Notes: generated by a model not told the origin, from the letters alone. A DNA stretch of 64,000 nucleotides from Deinococcus aquaedulcis (GCF_019693445.1 NZ_JAHRBL010000010.1:62001-126000), one strand, 5' to 3'. Shown: positions 22,405 to 32,301, counted from the first letter of the stretch. Program-made: numbers and translations.

Positions 22405-23409
22405 TTATCCGAAATCCGTATCAGGCGCGTCTTGTTGTTTCTGCGCCCTGCGCCCCGCCTCCCGCACCCCCGTTACCAGCGTCACCAACGCCGCTTCCCG
22501 CACGAACCCCAGCCGCTCGTTGATGCCCAGCATGGGGCGGTTGATCGCGTGGTTGCCGGTGCGCGAGTGGGTGAAGCCGCGTGCCAGGGCGGCGCGGGCG
22601 GCGGCCAGTTTCAGGGCCAGCCCCAGCCCCCGGCCGCGCCACGCGGGCAGCACGCCGGTCAGGCCGTTGTGCAGCATGCCGGGGTGCGTGGGGATTGGCT
22701 GGGCCAGCTGGCTGGTGCCGATCCACTCGCCGTCTGGGCTCAGGGCGATCATCAGGCCACGCGGATCCGGGTTCAGGGCGGCCATGCGGGTGCGCCACAG
22801 CTCGTAGGGCCAGACCACAATCGGCTCACGGCTGGGCACGTCACTTAGCAGGGCGTGAATCAGGGCGTAATGGCGCTCTGGTTCGCCGTCCCAGCCACCC
22901 AGGTCGCTCAGGGGGCGAATGGTCACGCCGCCGGCCAGGGCCCGCGCCTCTTCCGTCGCAAAAGCGGCAAAATCCAGGGTGCGCAGGTCCAGGGTACTCA
23001 GCCACATCCGGTCGAATTCGCGCCAGCCCTGGGCCAGCAAAAACCCATGGTCCCACCAGTGTTCCTGCACCCGCGTCACGGCCGTGTGGGCGCCCGCCTG
23101 GGCCAGCGTGGTCAGCCCGCGCCGCAGCAACGCGCCCGCCAACTGGGGGTCTGGCTCGGCGGTGGTCACGGTCAGGTCCAGCCAGCCGTCGTGGGCGTCC
23201 ATGCGCGGCACACCCGTCTGCACGGCGCCCACAGCCGTCCTGCCCTCGAAGGCCCCCTCACGCGTGAAATGCTCGTCCTTCTGGCGTCCGGCAGCGATCC
23301 GGGCCAGGTCGTCCTCGCTCACTGGGCTGTCGGGGTGAGCCTGTGAAAGCAACTCGGCGTAGGCCCGGTCGGGCAGCGGCGCAAAGGTCAGGGGTTCAGG
23401 GCGCTCCAT
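22405..23409 (-). CDS. GNAT-family N-acetyltransferase, tandem-domain type
   Basis: Probably a cytoplasmic acyltransferase of unknown substrate. The C-terminal half has the acetyl-CoA loop of GNAT proteins, [22 protein letters not shown] near residues 255-275, followed by [22 protein letters not shown], a pattern common in mycothiol-synthase-like tandem GNATs. The N-terminal half is a second, degenerate GNAT domain, as its length of about 334 aa suggests. The ATG at 23409 is preferred over a GTG five codons earlier because MERPEPL resembles related N-termini. The C-terminus [13 protein letters not shown] is low-complexity and partly encoded by a GCGGGAGGCGGGG string like the one ending queA. 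Confidence 0.85.
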   Translation of the reverse strand: MERPEPLTFAPLPDRAYAELLSQAHPDSPVSEDDLARIAAGRQKDEHFTREGAFEGRTAVGAVQTGVPRMDAHDGWLDLTVTTAEPDPQLAGALLRRGLTTLAQAGAHTAVTRVQEHWWDHGFLLAQGWREFDRMWLSTLDLRTLDFAAFATEEARALAGGVTIRPLSDLGGWDGEPERHYALIHALLSDVPSREPIVVWPYELWRTRMAALNPDPRGLMIALSPDGEWIGTSQLAQPIPTHPGMLHNGLTGVLPAWRGRGLGLALKLAAARAALARGFTHSRTGNHAINRPMLGINERLGFVREAALVTLVTGVREAGRRAQKQQDAPDTDFG

Positions 23410-23498
23410 ACGGAAAGAAAGCACGGGGGCAGCCCCCCCGCCACCCCGCCAGGATGCTTAGGGCGCGCGGCAGGGCGCGGCGCCTATACTGGCCGGTG

Positions 23499-25562
23499 AT
23501 GACGCAAACTATGTCGGCGGCGACCGACGCGAGCAGCAATCCGCTGCTGAACGTCGGCTTTCGCATTCCCTTTGACCAAATCCGGCCCGAGCACGCCGAG
23601 GGTGCCGTGGACACGCTGCTGGCCCAGACCCGTGAGCGCATGGAGCACCTCGCCGCTGCAGGCGAGCGCGGCTTTGCCGGCTTCATGGACGATCTGGACC
23701 GCCTGACCGAGGGGCTGAACACGGTCACGACCATCGTGGGCCACCTGGACAGCGTGTGCAGCACGGACGGCTGGCACGAGGCCAAGATGGCGATTCTGCC
23801 CAAGGTCAGCGAGTTCTACACCGCCCTGAGCCTGCACGAGGGCCTGTACGCGGCGGCCAAGGCATTTGCGGCCACCGAGGAGGGGCAGGCCCTTGACCCT
23901 GTGCGCGCCCGGCACCTGAAGCTCACCATTGAGGAGTTTCAGCGCGAGGGCGCCGAACTGCAGGGCGAGGCCAGGGCCCGCCTGACCGACCTGAACACCC
24001 GACTGGCCCAGGTGACCAGCGAGTTTGGCAAGAACGTGCTGGACGCCACCGCCGCCTACGAACTCTACGTGGGCCCCGAGCGCCTGGGTGGCGTGCCGCA
24101 GCGCGTGCAGGAGGCCACCGCCCGCGACGCGGAAGCCAAGGGCAAAGGTGGGCAGCATCGCCTGACCCTGCACGCCCCGGTGCTGATGCCGGTCATGACC
24201 TACGCCGATGACCAGGAGCTGCGCCGCGAGCTGTGGGAAGCCAGCGCCCGCCTGGGCGTGGAAGAGGGCCGTGACAACCGCCCCCTGATCCGCGAGATTC
24301 TGAAGCTGCGCCGCGAGAAAGCCGAGCTGCTGGGCTTTGAGAACTTTGCCGATTACGTGCTGCAAGACCGCATGGCGGGTAGCGGCGCGCGCGCCCTGGC
24401 CTTTGAACGCGATCTGGACGCCCGTACCCGCCCCGCCTTCGAGCGCGAGAACGCCGAGCTGGACGCTTTCTACCGCCAGCAGGCCGGGCCGGACGCCCCC
24501 GCGCTGGCCCCCTGGGATGTGGGTTACTGGGCCGAAAAGCAGCGTCAGGCCAAGTATGACTTTGACGAGGAAGCCCTGCGCCCCTACTTCGCGCTCGACC
24601 GCGTGCTGGCCGGCCTCTTTGAAATTACCCGCCGCATCTTCGGCATCACCGTGACCGAGGACCAGGCGCCCGCGTGGCACCCCGAAGTGCGCTACTACGC
24701 CATTCACGATGAAGCCGGCACCCACCTCGCCAGCTTCTACACCGACTGGTTCCCGCGCGACAGCAAGCGCGGCGGCGCCTGGATGAACGCCTTTATCACG
24801 GGCGGCCCCAAAGAGGACGGTGTCGAGCCCCACCTGGGACTGATGTGCGGCAACATGACGCCTCCCAGCGGCGACACCCCGGCCCTGCTGTCTATCCGCG
24901 AGGTGGAGACGGTGTTCCACGAGTTCGGCCACCTGCTGCACCACGCGCTGTCCAGCGTGCCCGTGCGCAGCCTGAGCGGCACCCAGGTGCCCTGGGATTT
25001 CGTGGAGCTGCCCAGCCAGATCATGGAGAACTGGGTCATGGAGCGCGAGGCCCTGGACCTGTTCGCCCGTCACTACCAGACCGGCGAGGCCATTCCCGAC
25101 GACCTGTTTGCCCGCATGGTCGCGGCGCGCAACTACCGCGCGGCCAGCGCCGCCATGCGCCAGTACTCGTTTGGCCTGACCGACCTGTCGCTGCACGTGG
25201 AATTTGACCCCACAGGCGAAGCTGACCCCATCACCTACGCCCGCGACATCATGGCCACGTTCTCGTCCACGCCACTGCCCGAAACCTACGCCATGATCGC
25301 CTCGTTCAACCACCTGTTCAGCAGCCCCGTGGGCTACGGCGCTGGCTACTACTCCTACAAGTGGGCCGAGGTGCTGGACGCCGACGCCTTCAGCCGCTTT
25401 GCTAAGGAAGGCATCTTCAACCGTGAAACCGGGCGCGCCTTCGTGCAGAGCATCCTCAGCCGGGGCAACAGCGCCGACCCGGCTGAGCTGTACCGCGAAT
25501 TCATGGGCCGCGACCCCGATGCCGACGCCCTGCTGCGCCGCAGCGGCCTGCTTCCCGCCTGA
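23499..25562 (+). CDS. M3-family oligopeptidase (oligopeptidase A-like)
   Basis: Zinc metallopeptidase that degrades short peptides in the cytoplasm. The HEXXH motif is in [13 protein letters not shown], near residues 471-483. The third ligand and substrate region follows at [14 protein letters not shown] near 505. The Tyr-rich [20 protein letters not shown] segment is near residues 610-630. At 687 aa it has the full length of the M3A family. It is leaderless: TATACT at 23485-23490 with the ATG at 23499. It is monocistronic, with a strong terminator 20 nt after the stop. Confidence 0.95.
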   Translation: MTQTMSAATDASSNPLLNVGFRIPFDQIRPEHAEGAVDTLLAQTRERMEHLAAAGERGFAGFMDDLDRLTEGLNTVTTIVGHLDSVCSTDGWHEAKMAILPKVSEFYTALSLHEGLYAAAKAFAATEEGQALDPVRARHLKLTIEEFQREGAELQGEARARLTDLNTRLAQVTSEFGKNVLDATAAYELYVGPERLGGVPQRVQEATARDAEAKGKGGQHRLTLHAPVLMPVMTYADDQELRRELWEASARLGVEEGRDNRPLIREILKLRREKAELLGFENFADYVLQDRMAGSGARALAFERDLDARTRPAFERENAELDAFYRQQAGPDAPALAPWDVGYWAEKQRQAKYDFDEEALRPYFALDRVLAGLFEITRRIFGITVTEDQAPAWHPEVRYYAIHDEAGTHLASFYTDWFPRDSKRGGAWMNAFITGGPKEDGVEPHLGLMCGNMTPPSGDTPALLSIREVETVFHEFGHLLHHALSSVPVRSLSGTQVPWDFVELPSQIMENWVMEREALDLFARHYQTGEAIPDDLFARMVAARNYRAASAAMRQYSFGLTDLSLHVEFDPTGEADPITYARDIMATFSSTPLPETYAMIASFNHLFSSPVGYGAGYYSYKWAEVLDADAFSRFAKEGIFNRETGRAFVQSILSRGNSADPAELYREFMGRDPDADALLRRSGLLPA

Positions 25563-25581
25563 TCTTCAGCAGAAATGACTC

Positions 25582-25611
25582 AAGGCTGTGCCATAAGGCG
25601 CAGCCTTTTTT
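25582..25611 (+). terminator. Rho-independent terminator of the M3 peptidase gene
   Basis: AAGGCTGTGCC pairs with GGCGCAGCCTT (one G-U pair) around an ATAA loop, ending in TTTTTT (25606-25611). Confidence 0.93.
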
Positions 25612-26020
25612 GCTGGTGAGGGGAGGGCCTCGGCTTAGTTCCTGACAAGCAGTCGAGAAGACAGTGCAAATCACCGTTTGAGCCGTGATTCAGAGAGGTG
25701 GCTCGGCAGTGCAGAGGAGCAAGCATTCTGCAGGGTGCACGCCCTCATCACTTCTGTGGGCTCACCGGGCCCCAATCTTTCCTGGGGCAACAGGTTCCAA
25801 CTTCCCGCAAAGATGAAGGCCCAAGAACGCCTGGTTCAACAGGCCTTGTCAGGAACCGCCCCATTGCGCTTGGAGCGGGCCTGCGCGCCGTGCTGTAGGC
25901 CGTCTGTCTAAGGCTGTTTGCCCCCGATCACTGCCTTGCAGCCCCAGCTACTCGCTCCTCCACCTCGCCTGCCCTCTCATTCTTGCGGAATTTTTCTCAT
26001 GCTCTCTGATCAATGTGGGT
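25612..26020. other. Intergenic region without a supported gene
   Basis: About 410 nt between the M3 terminator and the CAP-protein promoter. Short open frames exist on the plus strand (from 25678) but have no start signal or recognisable composition. Base composition is less GC-rich than the surrounding genes. Confidence 0.45.
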
Positions 26021-26034
26021 TAAGATTCCTTCAC

Positions 26035-26532
26035 ATGCTGAACGTGACCCCCCGGCGGCTGCTGGGCACGCTGGCGACCCTTGCGGCGCTGGCGACCCCG
26101 GCCACAGCCCAGACCACGGCCGAAAGCCAGCTTGTTGCGCGCCTGAATCAGGTGCGGGCCCAGGGGGTCAGTTGCCCGGGCAGCGGCGTGCGCCCGGTGG
26201 CGGGGGGGCTGACCTACACTCCGGCCCTCGCCGCCGCCGCCCGGCAGCAGGCGGCGTACATGAGCAGCACCGGGCGCATCAGCCACACCGGGGCCGGGGG
26301 CAGCACCCCCCGCGTGCGCGCCGCGAGCACCGGCGTCAATGCGGTCAGCGTGACCGAGATCATCTTTATGGGTGGGGGCGTGAACCCCGAAAGCGCCATT
26401 CGCTGGTGGCTGAATTCCGCCGTGCACTGCTTCTGGATGAACGAGCGCCGCTACACCCATGTGGGCGCCGCTGTGGTGCCTGGGTCGCGCGGCACGGCCT
26501 ACGTGATGGTCCTGAGCAGCCAGCCGCGCTGA
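26035..26532 (+). CDS. Secreted CAP (SCP/PR-1) domain protein
   Basis: Exported protein of 165 aa. A signal peptide ends near ATAQT, about residue 24. It is followed by a CAP domain: helix [46 protein letters not shown] with the conserved His, [25 protein letters not shown], and HVGAAVV. Two cysteines (SCPG and HCFW) could form a disulphide. Bacterial CAP proteins of the YkwD type are envelope or extracellular proteins of mostly unknown activity. The start is supported by TAAGAT at 26021-26026, eight bases before the ATG; upstream in-frame ATGs would spoil the signal peptide. Confidence 0.9.
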   Translation: MLNVTPRRLLGTLATLAALATPATAQTTAESQLVARLNQVRAQGVSCPGSGVRPVAGGLTYTPALAAAARQQAAYMSSTGRISHTGAGGSTPRVRAASTGVNAVSVTEIIFMGGGVNPESAIRWWLNSAVHCFWMNERRYTHVGAAVVPGSRGTAYVMVLSSQPR

Positions 26533-26660
26533 AGGCCAACTCAACCACAGCTGGAGGCAACGAGGCTGAAGGTGCCCCCAGTTGCCGTGCCAGGCCGGTG
26601 GGCTGAGCGCCCTGCGACAACCAAACGCCCGTTAGGTTTTGTGCCGTACACTGTCTGACA

Positions 26661-27359
26661 ATGAACAAGGTGTACTCAGACGCTCGGGCGGCCCTGGCCG
26701 ATGTGGTGCGTGACGGTCAGACCATTGCGGTGGGCGGCTTCGGGCTGTGCGGCATTCCTGAACAGCTGATCCTGGCCCTGCGTGACACCGGCGCCAAGGG
26801 GCTGACCGCCGTCAGCAACAACGCGGGGGTGGACGGCTGGGGCCTGGGGCTACTGCTGGAAACCCGCCAGATCCGCAAGATGATTTCCAGCTACGTGGGC
26901 GAGAACAAGGAGTTCGAGCGGCAGTTCCTGGCCGGCGAACTGGAACTGGAATTCACGCCCCAGGGCACGCTGGCCGAGCGCATGCGTGCAGGCGGCGCCG
27001 GCATCCCCGGCTTTTACACCAGAACGGGCGTGGGCACCGTGGTGGCCGACGGCAAGGAACACAAGGACTTCGACGGCGAAACCTACATCCTGGAGCGCGG
27101 CATCCGCGCCGATGTGGCGCTGGTCAAGGCCTGGAAGGGTGACCGCGCCGGGAACCTGGTGTACCGCAAGACCGCGCGTAACTTTAACCCCATGGCGGCC
27201 ACCTGCGGCCGGGTGACGGTGGCCGAGGTGGAAGAACTTGTGGAGATTGGGCAACTGGATCCCGACGAGGTGGACACCCCCGGCATTTTCGTGCAGCGCG
27301 TGGTGCATAACCCGACGCCTGAAAAGCGAATTGAGCAGCGCACGACGCGCCCCGGATAA
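26661..27359 (+). CDS. scoA: 3-oxoacid CoA-transferase subunit A
   Basis: Alpha subunit of succinyl-CoA:3-ketoacid CoA-transferase (ketone-body or acetoacetate use). The CoA-transferase signature is [13 protein letters not shown] near residues 25-37. Typical segments follow: [54 protein letters not shown], and a C-terminal [10 protein letters not shown]. It is 232 aa, full length for the subunit. It is leaderless: TACACT at 26647-26652, eight bases before the ATG. The catalytic Glu is on subunit B, whose gene normally follows immediately; here the next sequence is a hairpin and an unrelated minus-strand gene, so scoA is an orphan in this window. Confidence 0.94.
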   Translation: MNKVYSDARAALADVVRDGQTIAVGGFGLCGIPEQLILALRDTGAKGLTAVSNNAGVDGWGLGLLLETRQIRKMISSYVGENKEFERQFLAGELELEFTPQGTLAERMRAGGAGIPGFYTRTGVGTVVADGKEHKDFDGETYILERGIRADVALVKAWKGDRAGNLVYRKTARNFNPMAATCGRVTVAEVEELVEIGQLDPDEVDTPGIFVQRVVHNPTPEKRIEQRTTRPG

Positions 27360-27486
27360 GCAGCGGCGGTGCGGTGAAAGGCCGCTCCACCCTCACACCG
27401 GTATTCCGTGACGTTGAGGAGCGGAAAGTACCCCCCTCAAGGCCACGCCAACCGCTGTCTGTCACGGTCACTCGCGCCGCTCGCCC

Positions 27487-27521
27487 CACATGGCCTGAAG
27501 GGATCACCTTCAGGCCATGTG
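27487..27521. terminator. Perfect 15-bp hairpin between scoA and the broken minus-strand gene
   Basis: CACATGGCCTGAAGG (27487-27501) pairs perfectly with 27507-27521 around a GATCA loop. There is no T run on either side. Because it lies between convergent genes, a two-way terminator or transcript-stabilising hairpin is plausible. Confidence 0.5.
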
Positions 27522-27531
27522 CTTACCGCCT

Positions 27532-28248
27532 TCACTCCCGCAGGAACTTCAGACCATCTGTCACCTGCTCCATGCACACGCGGCGGGGTCCCGGGGACGC
27601 CGACCACCGTTCTGTTCGCTGCGGCCGCATATCTGCGGCCCAGGTGCTGAACAGCTCTTGCTGCCGCCTGGTCAGAACGTTCACGCTAAGCAGGTCGGTG
27701 CGGCTAGTGTTGCGCTCATGGGTGGTCTGGTCATAGCCGATCACCTGGAAACAGCCATCCTGAAAACGCACGGTGAAGATCACGCTGCTTTCTGTCCAGG
27801 AACCGGCGCTGAAAAATTCGGTCAGCAGCAGAGAAAAGCCGCCTGGGCGCAGATTCAGGGTCTCAAAGGGGTCACTCATGGTGGCCTCTTCATGGCGTGG
27901 AATCACGCGGCTCTGAAACGCCTAGCGGTACCCGCCTGAACGCTGGCCGAGGGCGCCCACCAGCAGGCGGGGATTGGTGTTCAGTGGCCACGCGCCCAGC
28001 GCAAAGCCCGCTGGGGCCTTCAGGATGTGGCGAGGGTCGTTCATGGGCAGCACCAGCAGCGCATCGTCCAGCCGGTCGCCGTTAAAGTCGGCCTTCAGCC
28101 GCTGTTCAATGACCCAGCCGCGTGGCACCAGGGCCTGCACACTGGGGGCTGTTGCGCGCAGGGTGGGCAAGGGGATGGGCGGCAGAGCGCTGGCCCAGGC
28201 ACCCGAGAGGCCCAGGGCAGCGCCCAGACTGAGCAGGCATCGGCGCAT
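27532..28248 (-). pseudogene. Exported FG-GAP-like protein interrupted by an in-frame TAG
   Basis: Reading from the ATG at 28248, the frame encodes a signal peptide, a Pro-rich start (LPPIPLPTL) and a calcium-binding-like DFNGDRLDDALLVL segment. It stops at TAG (27921-27919) after GALGQRSGGYR. The same frame continues without another stop to 27532, through AFQSRVIPRHEEATMSDPF, FFSAGSWTESSVIFTVRFQDGCF and a C-terminal CMEQVTDGLKFL. This looks like the second half of one protein of about 238 residues. The downstream half could be made alone (115 aa) from an ATG at 27879 with GAGG five bases upstream. Nonsense mutation, readthrough and sequencing error are all possible. The function of the family is unknown to me. 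Confidence 0.75.
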
Positions 28249-28294
28249 GGGGAGCAGCCTGGATGAAATTTCCCGCCTTGACGCGCGACTTTGC

Positions 28295-30343
28295 CTACGG
28301 CTTAGTGGCCGGTGCCTTCGCGCGTGCGGCCCGGGCTTTGTAGACCTTGTGCATCTGGTCCAGTTCGCCGGTGCAGGGCTGCTGGGTGTTCAGCGGCAGG
28401 GCGCTGCCTTTGTCATCCAGCGTCACGCACCAGCGGGCGGCGAACATCTTTTTCACGGCTTTCAGGGCGGGCCCCGATCCCTCGCCGCCGTTCTGGAAAA
28501 AGGCCACGACGGCAAAATTGGGGCTGCCCAGGGGGCCGTAGCCCTCGTACCACGCGTGGGTGTATGCGTACCCACCCCGGGCGCTCATGCCGTTCTCGGC
28601 GGTGCCGGTCTTGCCGCCAGTGCGCACTGGGAAGAGGCGGGGGCCGATCTCGTGCTGCGCGGTGCCGTAACGGGTGCCGGCCGTGGTGCCGCTCATGCCT
28701 TCTTGCACCAGCTTGAAGGCGGCCACATTGCCGTTGCGCACCACGTTCACCGCTGGCTTGCGCGGCTGCAGGCGTCCGCCTACCGCTTTCAACACCGTCA
28801 GCGGCCGCTTCTGACCGTCATTGATGATGGTGGACATGACCGAGACCACCTGGGCCGGGGTTACACGAACATCCCCCTGCCCGATGCTCATGTTGAGACC
28901 GAAGCCGGGATACCACTTCGCCGCCGGATTGGTGTAGTCGTCAACGTCCAGCAGCACGCCTGTTTTTTCTCCGACAAGTTCCACCCCCGTCGTGCTGTTG
29001 TAGCCCAGCTCTGTCAGACGAGCCTTCAATTGTCTGGAATAGGCTTCTGGCTGCGCAGTGGCGGCAGAATGGTAGTACCAGGGGTTGCAGGAATAGGAGA
29101 TCGCCAAGCGACCATCAACAGGCCCTAGGCTGTATCGTGCCCAATTATTAAACCGCGCGCGGCCAAAGTAATAGCTTGGCGCACAGTTAATCGTAAAGTT
29201 GCCCCATTTTTCCACGTACATCAGGGTGGTCGCGATCTTGAACACGCTGCCGGGGTTGTACGCCTGCACCACACGGTTGCTGGTCACGGCGTCCAGTTCG
29301 GCCAGAGGACGCTGGGAGTCAATAGCCCAGTTTTTGGCCACCGGGTCGGCGCTGGGGACGCGGGCAAACCAGTTGGGGTCGTAGGCCGGGCTGCTGGCCA
29401 TCGCCAGAACCTCGTTGGTGCGCGGGTCAATGGCGATGATGGCGCCGCGCGTGTAGGGCTCGGGTGGCTTGCCCTGTGTGGCGCGCCCGGCGTTCACATC
29501 CGCCAGCCCCTCCCGCAGCGCCCGCTCGGCGGTGCGTTGCAGCAGCGAATCAAGGGTGAGGGTCACGTCCTGACCTTTGGTGCCGGGGTCAATCACCCGC
29601 TCGGTCTGGGGCTTGCCGCTGGCCGTGACCTCGCGGCGCCGCAGGCCGTTTTTGCCCTGCAGGGTGCTCTGCAGGCTGTATTCCAGCCCGGAGCGGCCCA
29701 CCAGATCGCCTGGGGCGTAGCCGTCTTCCTTCACCTGGGTCTCGGTGGCTTCCTGCACATAGCCCAGCAGGTGGCCCGCCATCTTGCCCTGGGGGTAGAC
29801 GCGCTCCACGCGCTCGCGCAGTTCCAGGCTGGGCACCAGCACGGTGTATTCGTACAGGGCCGCCAGCTTGTCCTGGGGGATGTTGCGTGCGAGTACCGTT
29901 TCGGTTTCGCGCTCGAAGTTGGGTTCGCGCGGCTGGCCGCTGACCAGCACGTCGCCCTTGATGCCCGCCAGATAAATGATCTTGTCCCAGGCCGGAATCG
30001 CCTGTGCCGGGTCCTCCGGGTTGCGCCGCCCGGTGTACACCAGATCCACCGCCAGCCGGTTGGTGGCCAGCAGCACGCCGTCGCGGGTGCGGATCTCGCC
30101 GCGCAGGGCGCGCAGGATCTCGTCGCGCTGGTAGTTGCTGGCCGACTGCACCGCAAACTGGTCATGCTGCAGCACCTGCAACTGGTACAGCCGCGCCCCC
30201 AGGCCCAGCAGGCACAGGTTGAACCCCAGCGCCATCCAGACCACCCGCGTGGCCCCCTGGCGCGCCTGCCGCCGGGTGCGCGCCCGGGCCCCCGCGCGGC
30301 GCGCCCGCTTGCGACGGTCAATCAGGTCACCCGCGCGGCTCAT
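28295..30343 (-). CDS. mrdA: Penicillin-binding protein 2 (elongasome transpeptidase)
   Basis: Membrane-anchored D,D-transpeptidase that crosslinks side-wall peptidoglycan. There is one membrane segment near residues 35-55. The dimerisation domain has RGEIRTRDGVLLATNR near 83-98. The transpeptidase domain has SxxK in PGSVFKIATT near 366, SxN as SCN in AISYSCNPW near 415, and KTG in GGKTGTAE near 565. At 682 aa it has the PBP2 length. The ATG at 30343 overlaps the mreD TGA as ATGA. It is the last gene of deoC-maf-mreC-mreD-mrdA, as in other rod-system operons. Confidence 0.95.
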   Translation of the reverse strand: MSRAGDLIDRRKRARRAGARARTRRQARQGATRVVWMALGFNLCLLGLGARLYQLQVLQHDQFAVQSASNYQRDEILRALRGEIRTRDGVLLATNRLAVDLVYTGRRNPEDPAQAIPAWDKIIYLAGIKGDVLVSGQPREPNFERETETVLARNIPQDKLAALYEYTVLVPSLELRERVERVYPQGKMAGHLLGYVQEATETQVKEDGYAPGDLVGRSGLEYSLQSTLQGKNGLRRREVTASGKPQTERVIDPGTKGQDVTLTLDSLLQRTAERALREGLADVNAGRATQGKPPEPYTRGAIIAIDPRTNEVLAMASSPAYDPNWFARVPSADPVAKNWAIDSQRPLAELDAVTSNRVVQAYNPGSVFKIATTLMYVEKWGNFTINCAPSYYFGRARFNNWARYSLGPVDGRLAISYSCNPWYYHSAATAQPEAYSRQLKARLTELGYNSTTGVELVGEKTGVLLDVDDYTNPAAKWYPGFGLNMSIGQGDVRVTPAQVVSVMSTIINDGQKRPLTVLKAVGGRLQPRKPAVNVVRNGNVAAFKLVQEGMSGTTAGTRYGTAQHEIGPRLFPVRTGGKTGTAENGMSARGGYAYTHAWYEGYGPLGSPNFAVVAFFQNGGEGSGPALKAVKKMFAARWCVTLDDKGSALPLNTQQPCTGELDQMHKVYKARAARAKAPATKP

Positions 30344-30882
30344 CCCAGGGCCTCCTCGGGGCCGGTGCGGGGCCCAAAGGCCCAGGTCACCACCCGTTCC
30401 CACAGCGGAAACACCAGCAGCGTTCCAATCATCAGCGCGGGCAGTGTGGCGCGCAGCAGGTCCAGCGTGACCAGGTTGGAGCGCAGCCAGTAGGTCAGCA
30501 GCAGGAACATCAGCCACTGCCCGATCACGGCCAGCAGCACGGTGAACACGGCCTGAAAGGGCCCGGAATCCGCCATGTAGCGCCGCACGCCCAGCGCCAG
30601 CAGCGCCCCGCCCATCACGCCCGCTGCATGCAGGCCCAGTACGCCGCCACCCAGCAGATCCTGAGCCAGCCCCACACCATAAGCCCCGGCCAGCGCCCAC
30701 ACGGGACTCACGCGCCACGCCAGCGCCGCACCGGTCAGCAGAAACAGGTCTGGCGCGGGCAGGCCCGCCGCGTCGCCCAGGCGCGACAGGAGGCCCTGAA
30801 CCAGAATCAGCAGCAGCACATAGCCCGCCATCCGCGCCCAGCGGGGTGGGCCGCGCCGGGGCCGCAAGGCGTCGCGCCTCAT
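30340..30882 (-). CDS. mreD: Rod shape-determining membrane protein MreD
   Basis: Small integral membrane protein of the elongasome. It is 180 aa with five or six hydrophobic helices, beginning with MAGYVLLLILVQGLL near residues 18-32, and has the FLLTGAALAWRVSPVWALAGAYGVGLAQDLL motif region typical of MreD. It lies between mreC (16 nt upstream) and mrdA (4-nt overlap), a classic order. An Arg-rich N-terminus precedes the first helix, consistent with the cytoplasmic-in topology. Confidence 0.92.
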   Translation of the reverse strand: MRRDALRPRRGPPRWARMAGYVLLLILVQGLLSRLGDAAGLPAPDLFLLTGAALAWRVSPVWALAGAYGVGLAQDLLGGGVLGLHAAGVMGGALLALGVRRYMADSGPFQAVFTVLLAVIGQWLMFLLLTYWLRSNLVTLDLLRATLPALMIGTLLVFPLWERVVTWAFGPRTGPEEALG

Positions 30883-30898
30883 GGCTGCCTCCCGGACG

Positions 30899-31678
30899 TC
30901 ACAGGCCCTCCAGAATCGTTACGTCTTCCACCACACCCACGTCCACCGCCGGCTTGATAATCACCGTGCGGTTGATGTCGTTGGGCCCCAGCGGCAGCAC
31001 CTTTTCCACCGTGCCCACCGGAATGCCCACCGGGAACACCCCCCCCAGGCTGTTGGTGACCAGCACGTCGCCCGGCTTGATGGGCACCGAGCGCGAGAAC
31101 GCCGCACGCAGGCGGTCTGGCGGCACGCCCCGGGCCACGCCGCGCCCGCCCCGGTTGCCCTGCAGGGTCACGCCCACGGTGCTCTCCGGGTCCACCAGCG
31201 CCAGCACGGTGGCGTGGCCCGGGCTCACGTCCGTGATCTGGCCCACCAGGCCGCGCGGCACCGTCACCGGCATGCGCAGCCGCACGCCGTCGCGCGCGCC
31301 CTTGTTCACGTCCAGCCGGGCCAGCAGCGGGCTGGGGTCCACCGCCACCACCTGCGCAATTCCCAGGGCGTTGGGCGCCTGGGTGGTCGTGATTTTCACC
31401 ACCTGCCGCAGCCGCGAAACCTCGCGGGTCAGCAGTTCGTTGCGCTGGCGCAGCACGTCGTTTTCCTTTTGCAGGGTGCCCACCTGGGCCGCCAGTTGCC
31501 GCTCGGACACCAGGGTCTGGTAGGCGCGGCGCACGTTGTCGGCGGCGACCACCGCCAGCTGCGAGAGCGGCGCAATGCCCGAGCGCAGCGCGCCGGGCGG
31601 CACCACCTGAAAGCGGGTGGTGACCATGCTCAGGGCCAGCAGCCCCAGCAGGGTCAGCAGCGCGGCGCGGGCCTTCAC
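30899..31678 (-). CDS. mreC: Rod shape-determining protein MreC
   Basis: Periplasm-facing scaffold that couples MreB to PBP2. An N-terminal membrane anchor (ALLTLLGLLALSMV, residues about 5-18) is followed by a coiled coil (LVSERQLAAQVGTLQKENDVLRQRNELL) and two beta-barrel domains with the VDPSPLLARLDVNKGARDGV and VTNSLGGVFPVGIPVGTVEKV motifs. The GTG at 31678 is preferred to a start ten codons earlier because it overlaps the maf TGA as GTGA. The protein has 259 aa. It is cotranscribed with maf, mreD and mrdA. Confidence 0.93.
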   Translation of the reverse strand: MKARAALLTLLGLLALSMVTTRFQVVPPGALRSGIAPLSQLAVVAADNVRRAYQTLVSERQLAAQVGTLQKENDVLRQRNELLTREVSRLRQVVKITTTQAPNALGIAQVVAVDPSPLLARLDVNKGARDGVRLRMPVTVPRGLVGQITDVSPGHATVLALVDPESTVGVTLQGNRGGRGVARGVPPDRLRAAFSRSVPIKPGDVLVTNSLGGVFPVGIPVGTVEKVLPLGPNDINRTVIIKPAVDVGVVEDVTILEGL

Positions 31679-32301
31679 GCCCCGGGCACCCCGGCGCTCT
31701 GCCCCCACACCGGCACCCCGGCGGCGCGCAGCAGGCGGGTGGTCACCGTCAGCGGCAGGCCCACCACGTTGGCGTATTCACCGTCCACCCGTGCCACCAG
31801 GGCCATGCCCACGGCCTGGATGCCGTAACCCCCGGCCTTGTCCAGCCCCTCGCCCGTGGCGGCGTAGTAGGCGATTTCGGCGTCGCTGAGGGTGCGGAAG
31901 GTCACAGCGGTGCGCGCCACTTCCACCTGTTCATGCCCGCCGCGCAGGACCACTACACCCGTGAACACCTCGTGGGTGCGGCCGGAAAGGCGGCGCACAA
32001 AGGCCTCGTTCTCGGCGCGGTCGGCGGGTTTGCCCAGCAGCTCACCCTCAATGGCCACCACCGTATCGGCCGCCAGCACCACGGCCTCCGGTGCCGTGCG
32101 CGCCACCGCGCGGCCCTTGAGGCGCGCCAGTTCGGCCGCCAGCCGGGCGGGGTCGGTGTCACTGCTGTCCTCGGCCTCGCCGCTGACCTGCACGGTAAAG
32201 CGCACCCCCAGCAGCCCCAGCAATTCCCGGCGCCGGGGGCTGCCCGACGCCAGAATGACCTGCGGCCCCGCGTCTCCGGCGCCGCTGCCTTGGGGGGTCA
32301 C
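31675..32301 (-). CDS. maf: Maf-family nucleoside triphosphate pyrophosphatase
   Basis: Hydrolyses non-canonical or modified nucleoside triphosphates (dTTP/UTP type in many species). The Maf signature ILASGSPRRRELLGLLG is near residues 16-32. AADTVVAIEGELLGKPADRAENEAFVRRLSGRTHEVFTGVVV, near 75-116, holds the catalytic Asp and Lys. DKAGGYGIQ is near 155. At 208 aa it is slightly longer than usual at the C-terminus. The GTG start directly follows the deoC TGA, so translation is coupled. Maf next to mreBCD genes is a common arrangement. Confidence 0.93.
   Translation of the reverse strand: MTPQGSGAGDAGPQVILASGSPRRRELLGLLGVRFTVQVSGEAEDSSDTDPARLAAELARLKGRAVARTAPEAVVLAADTVVAIEGELLGKPADRAENEAFVRRLSGRTHEVFTGVVVLRGGHEQVEVARTAVTFRTLSDAEIAYYAATGEGLDKAGGYGIQAVGMALVARVDGEYANVVGLPLTVTTRLLRAAGVPVWGQSAGVPGA

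Noticed and set aside
23484..25313. 609-codon minus-strand frame over the M3 peptidase
   Set aside because: Shadow frame; the plus strand encodes an intact HEXXH peptidase with promoter and terminator.
25678..25911. 77-codon frame between the M3 peptidase and the CAP protein
   Set aside because: No -10 or Shine-Dalgarno at the right spacing and no recognisable composition.
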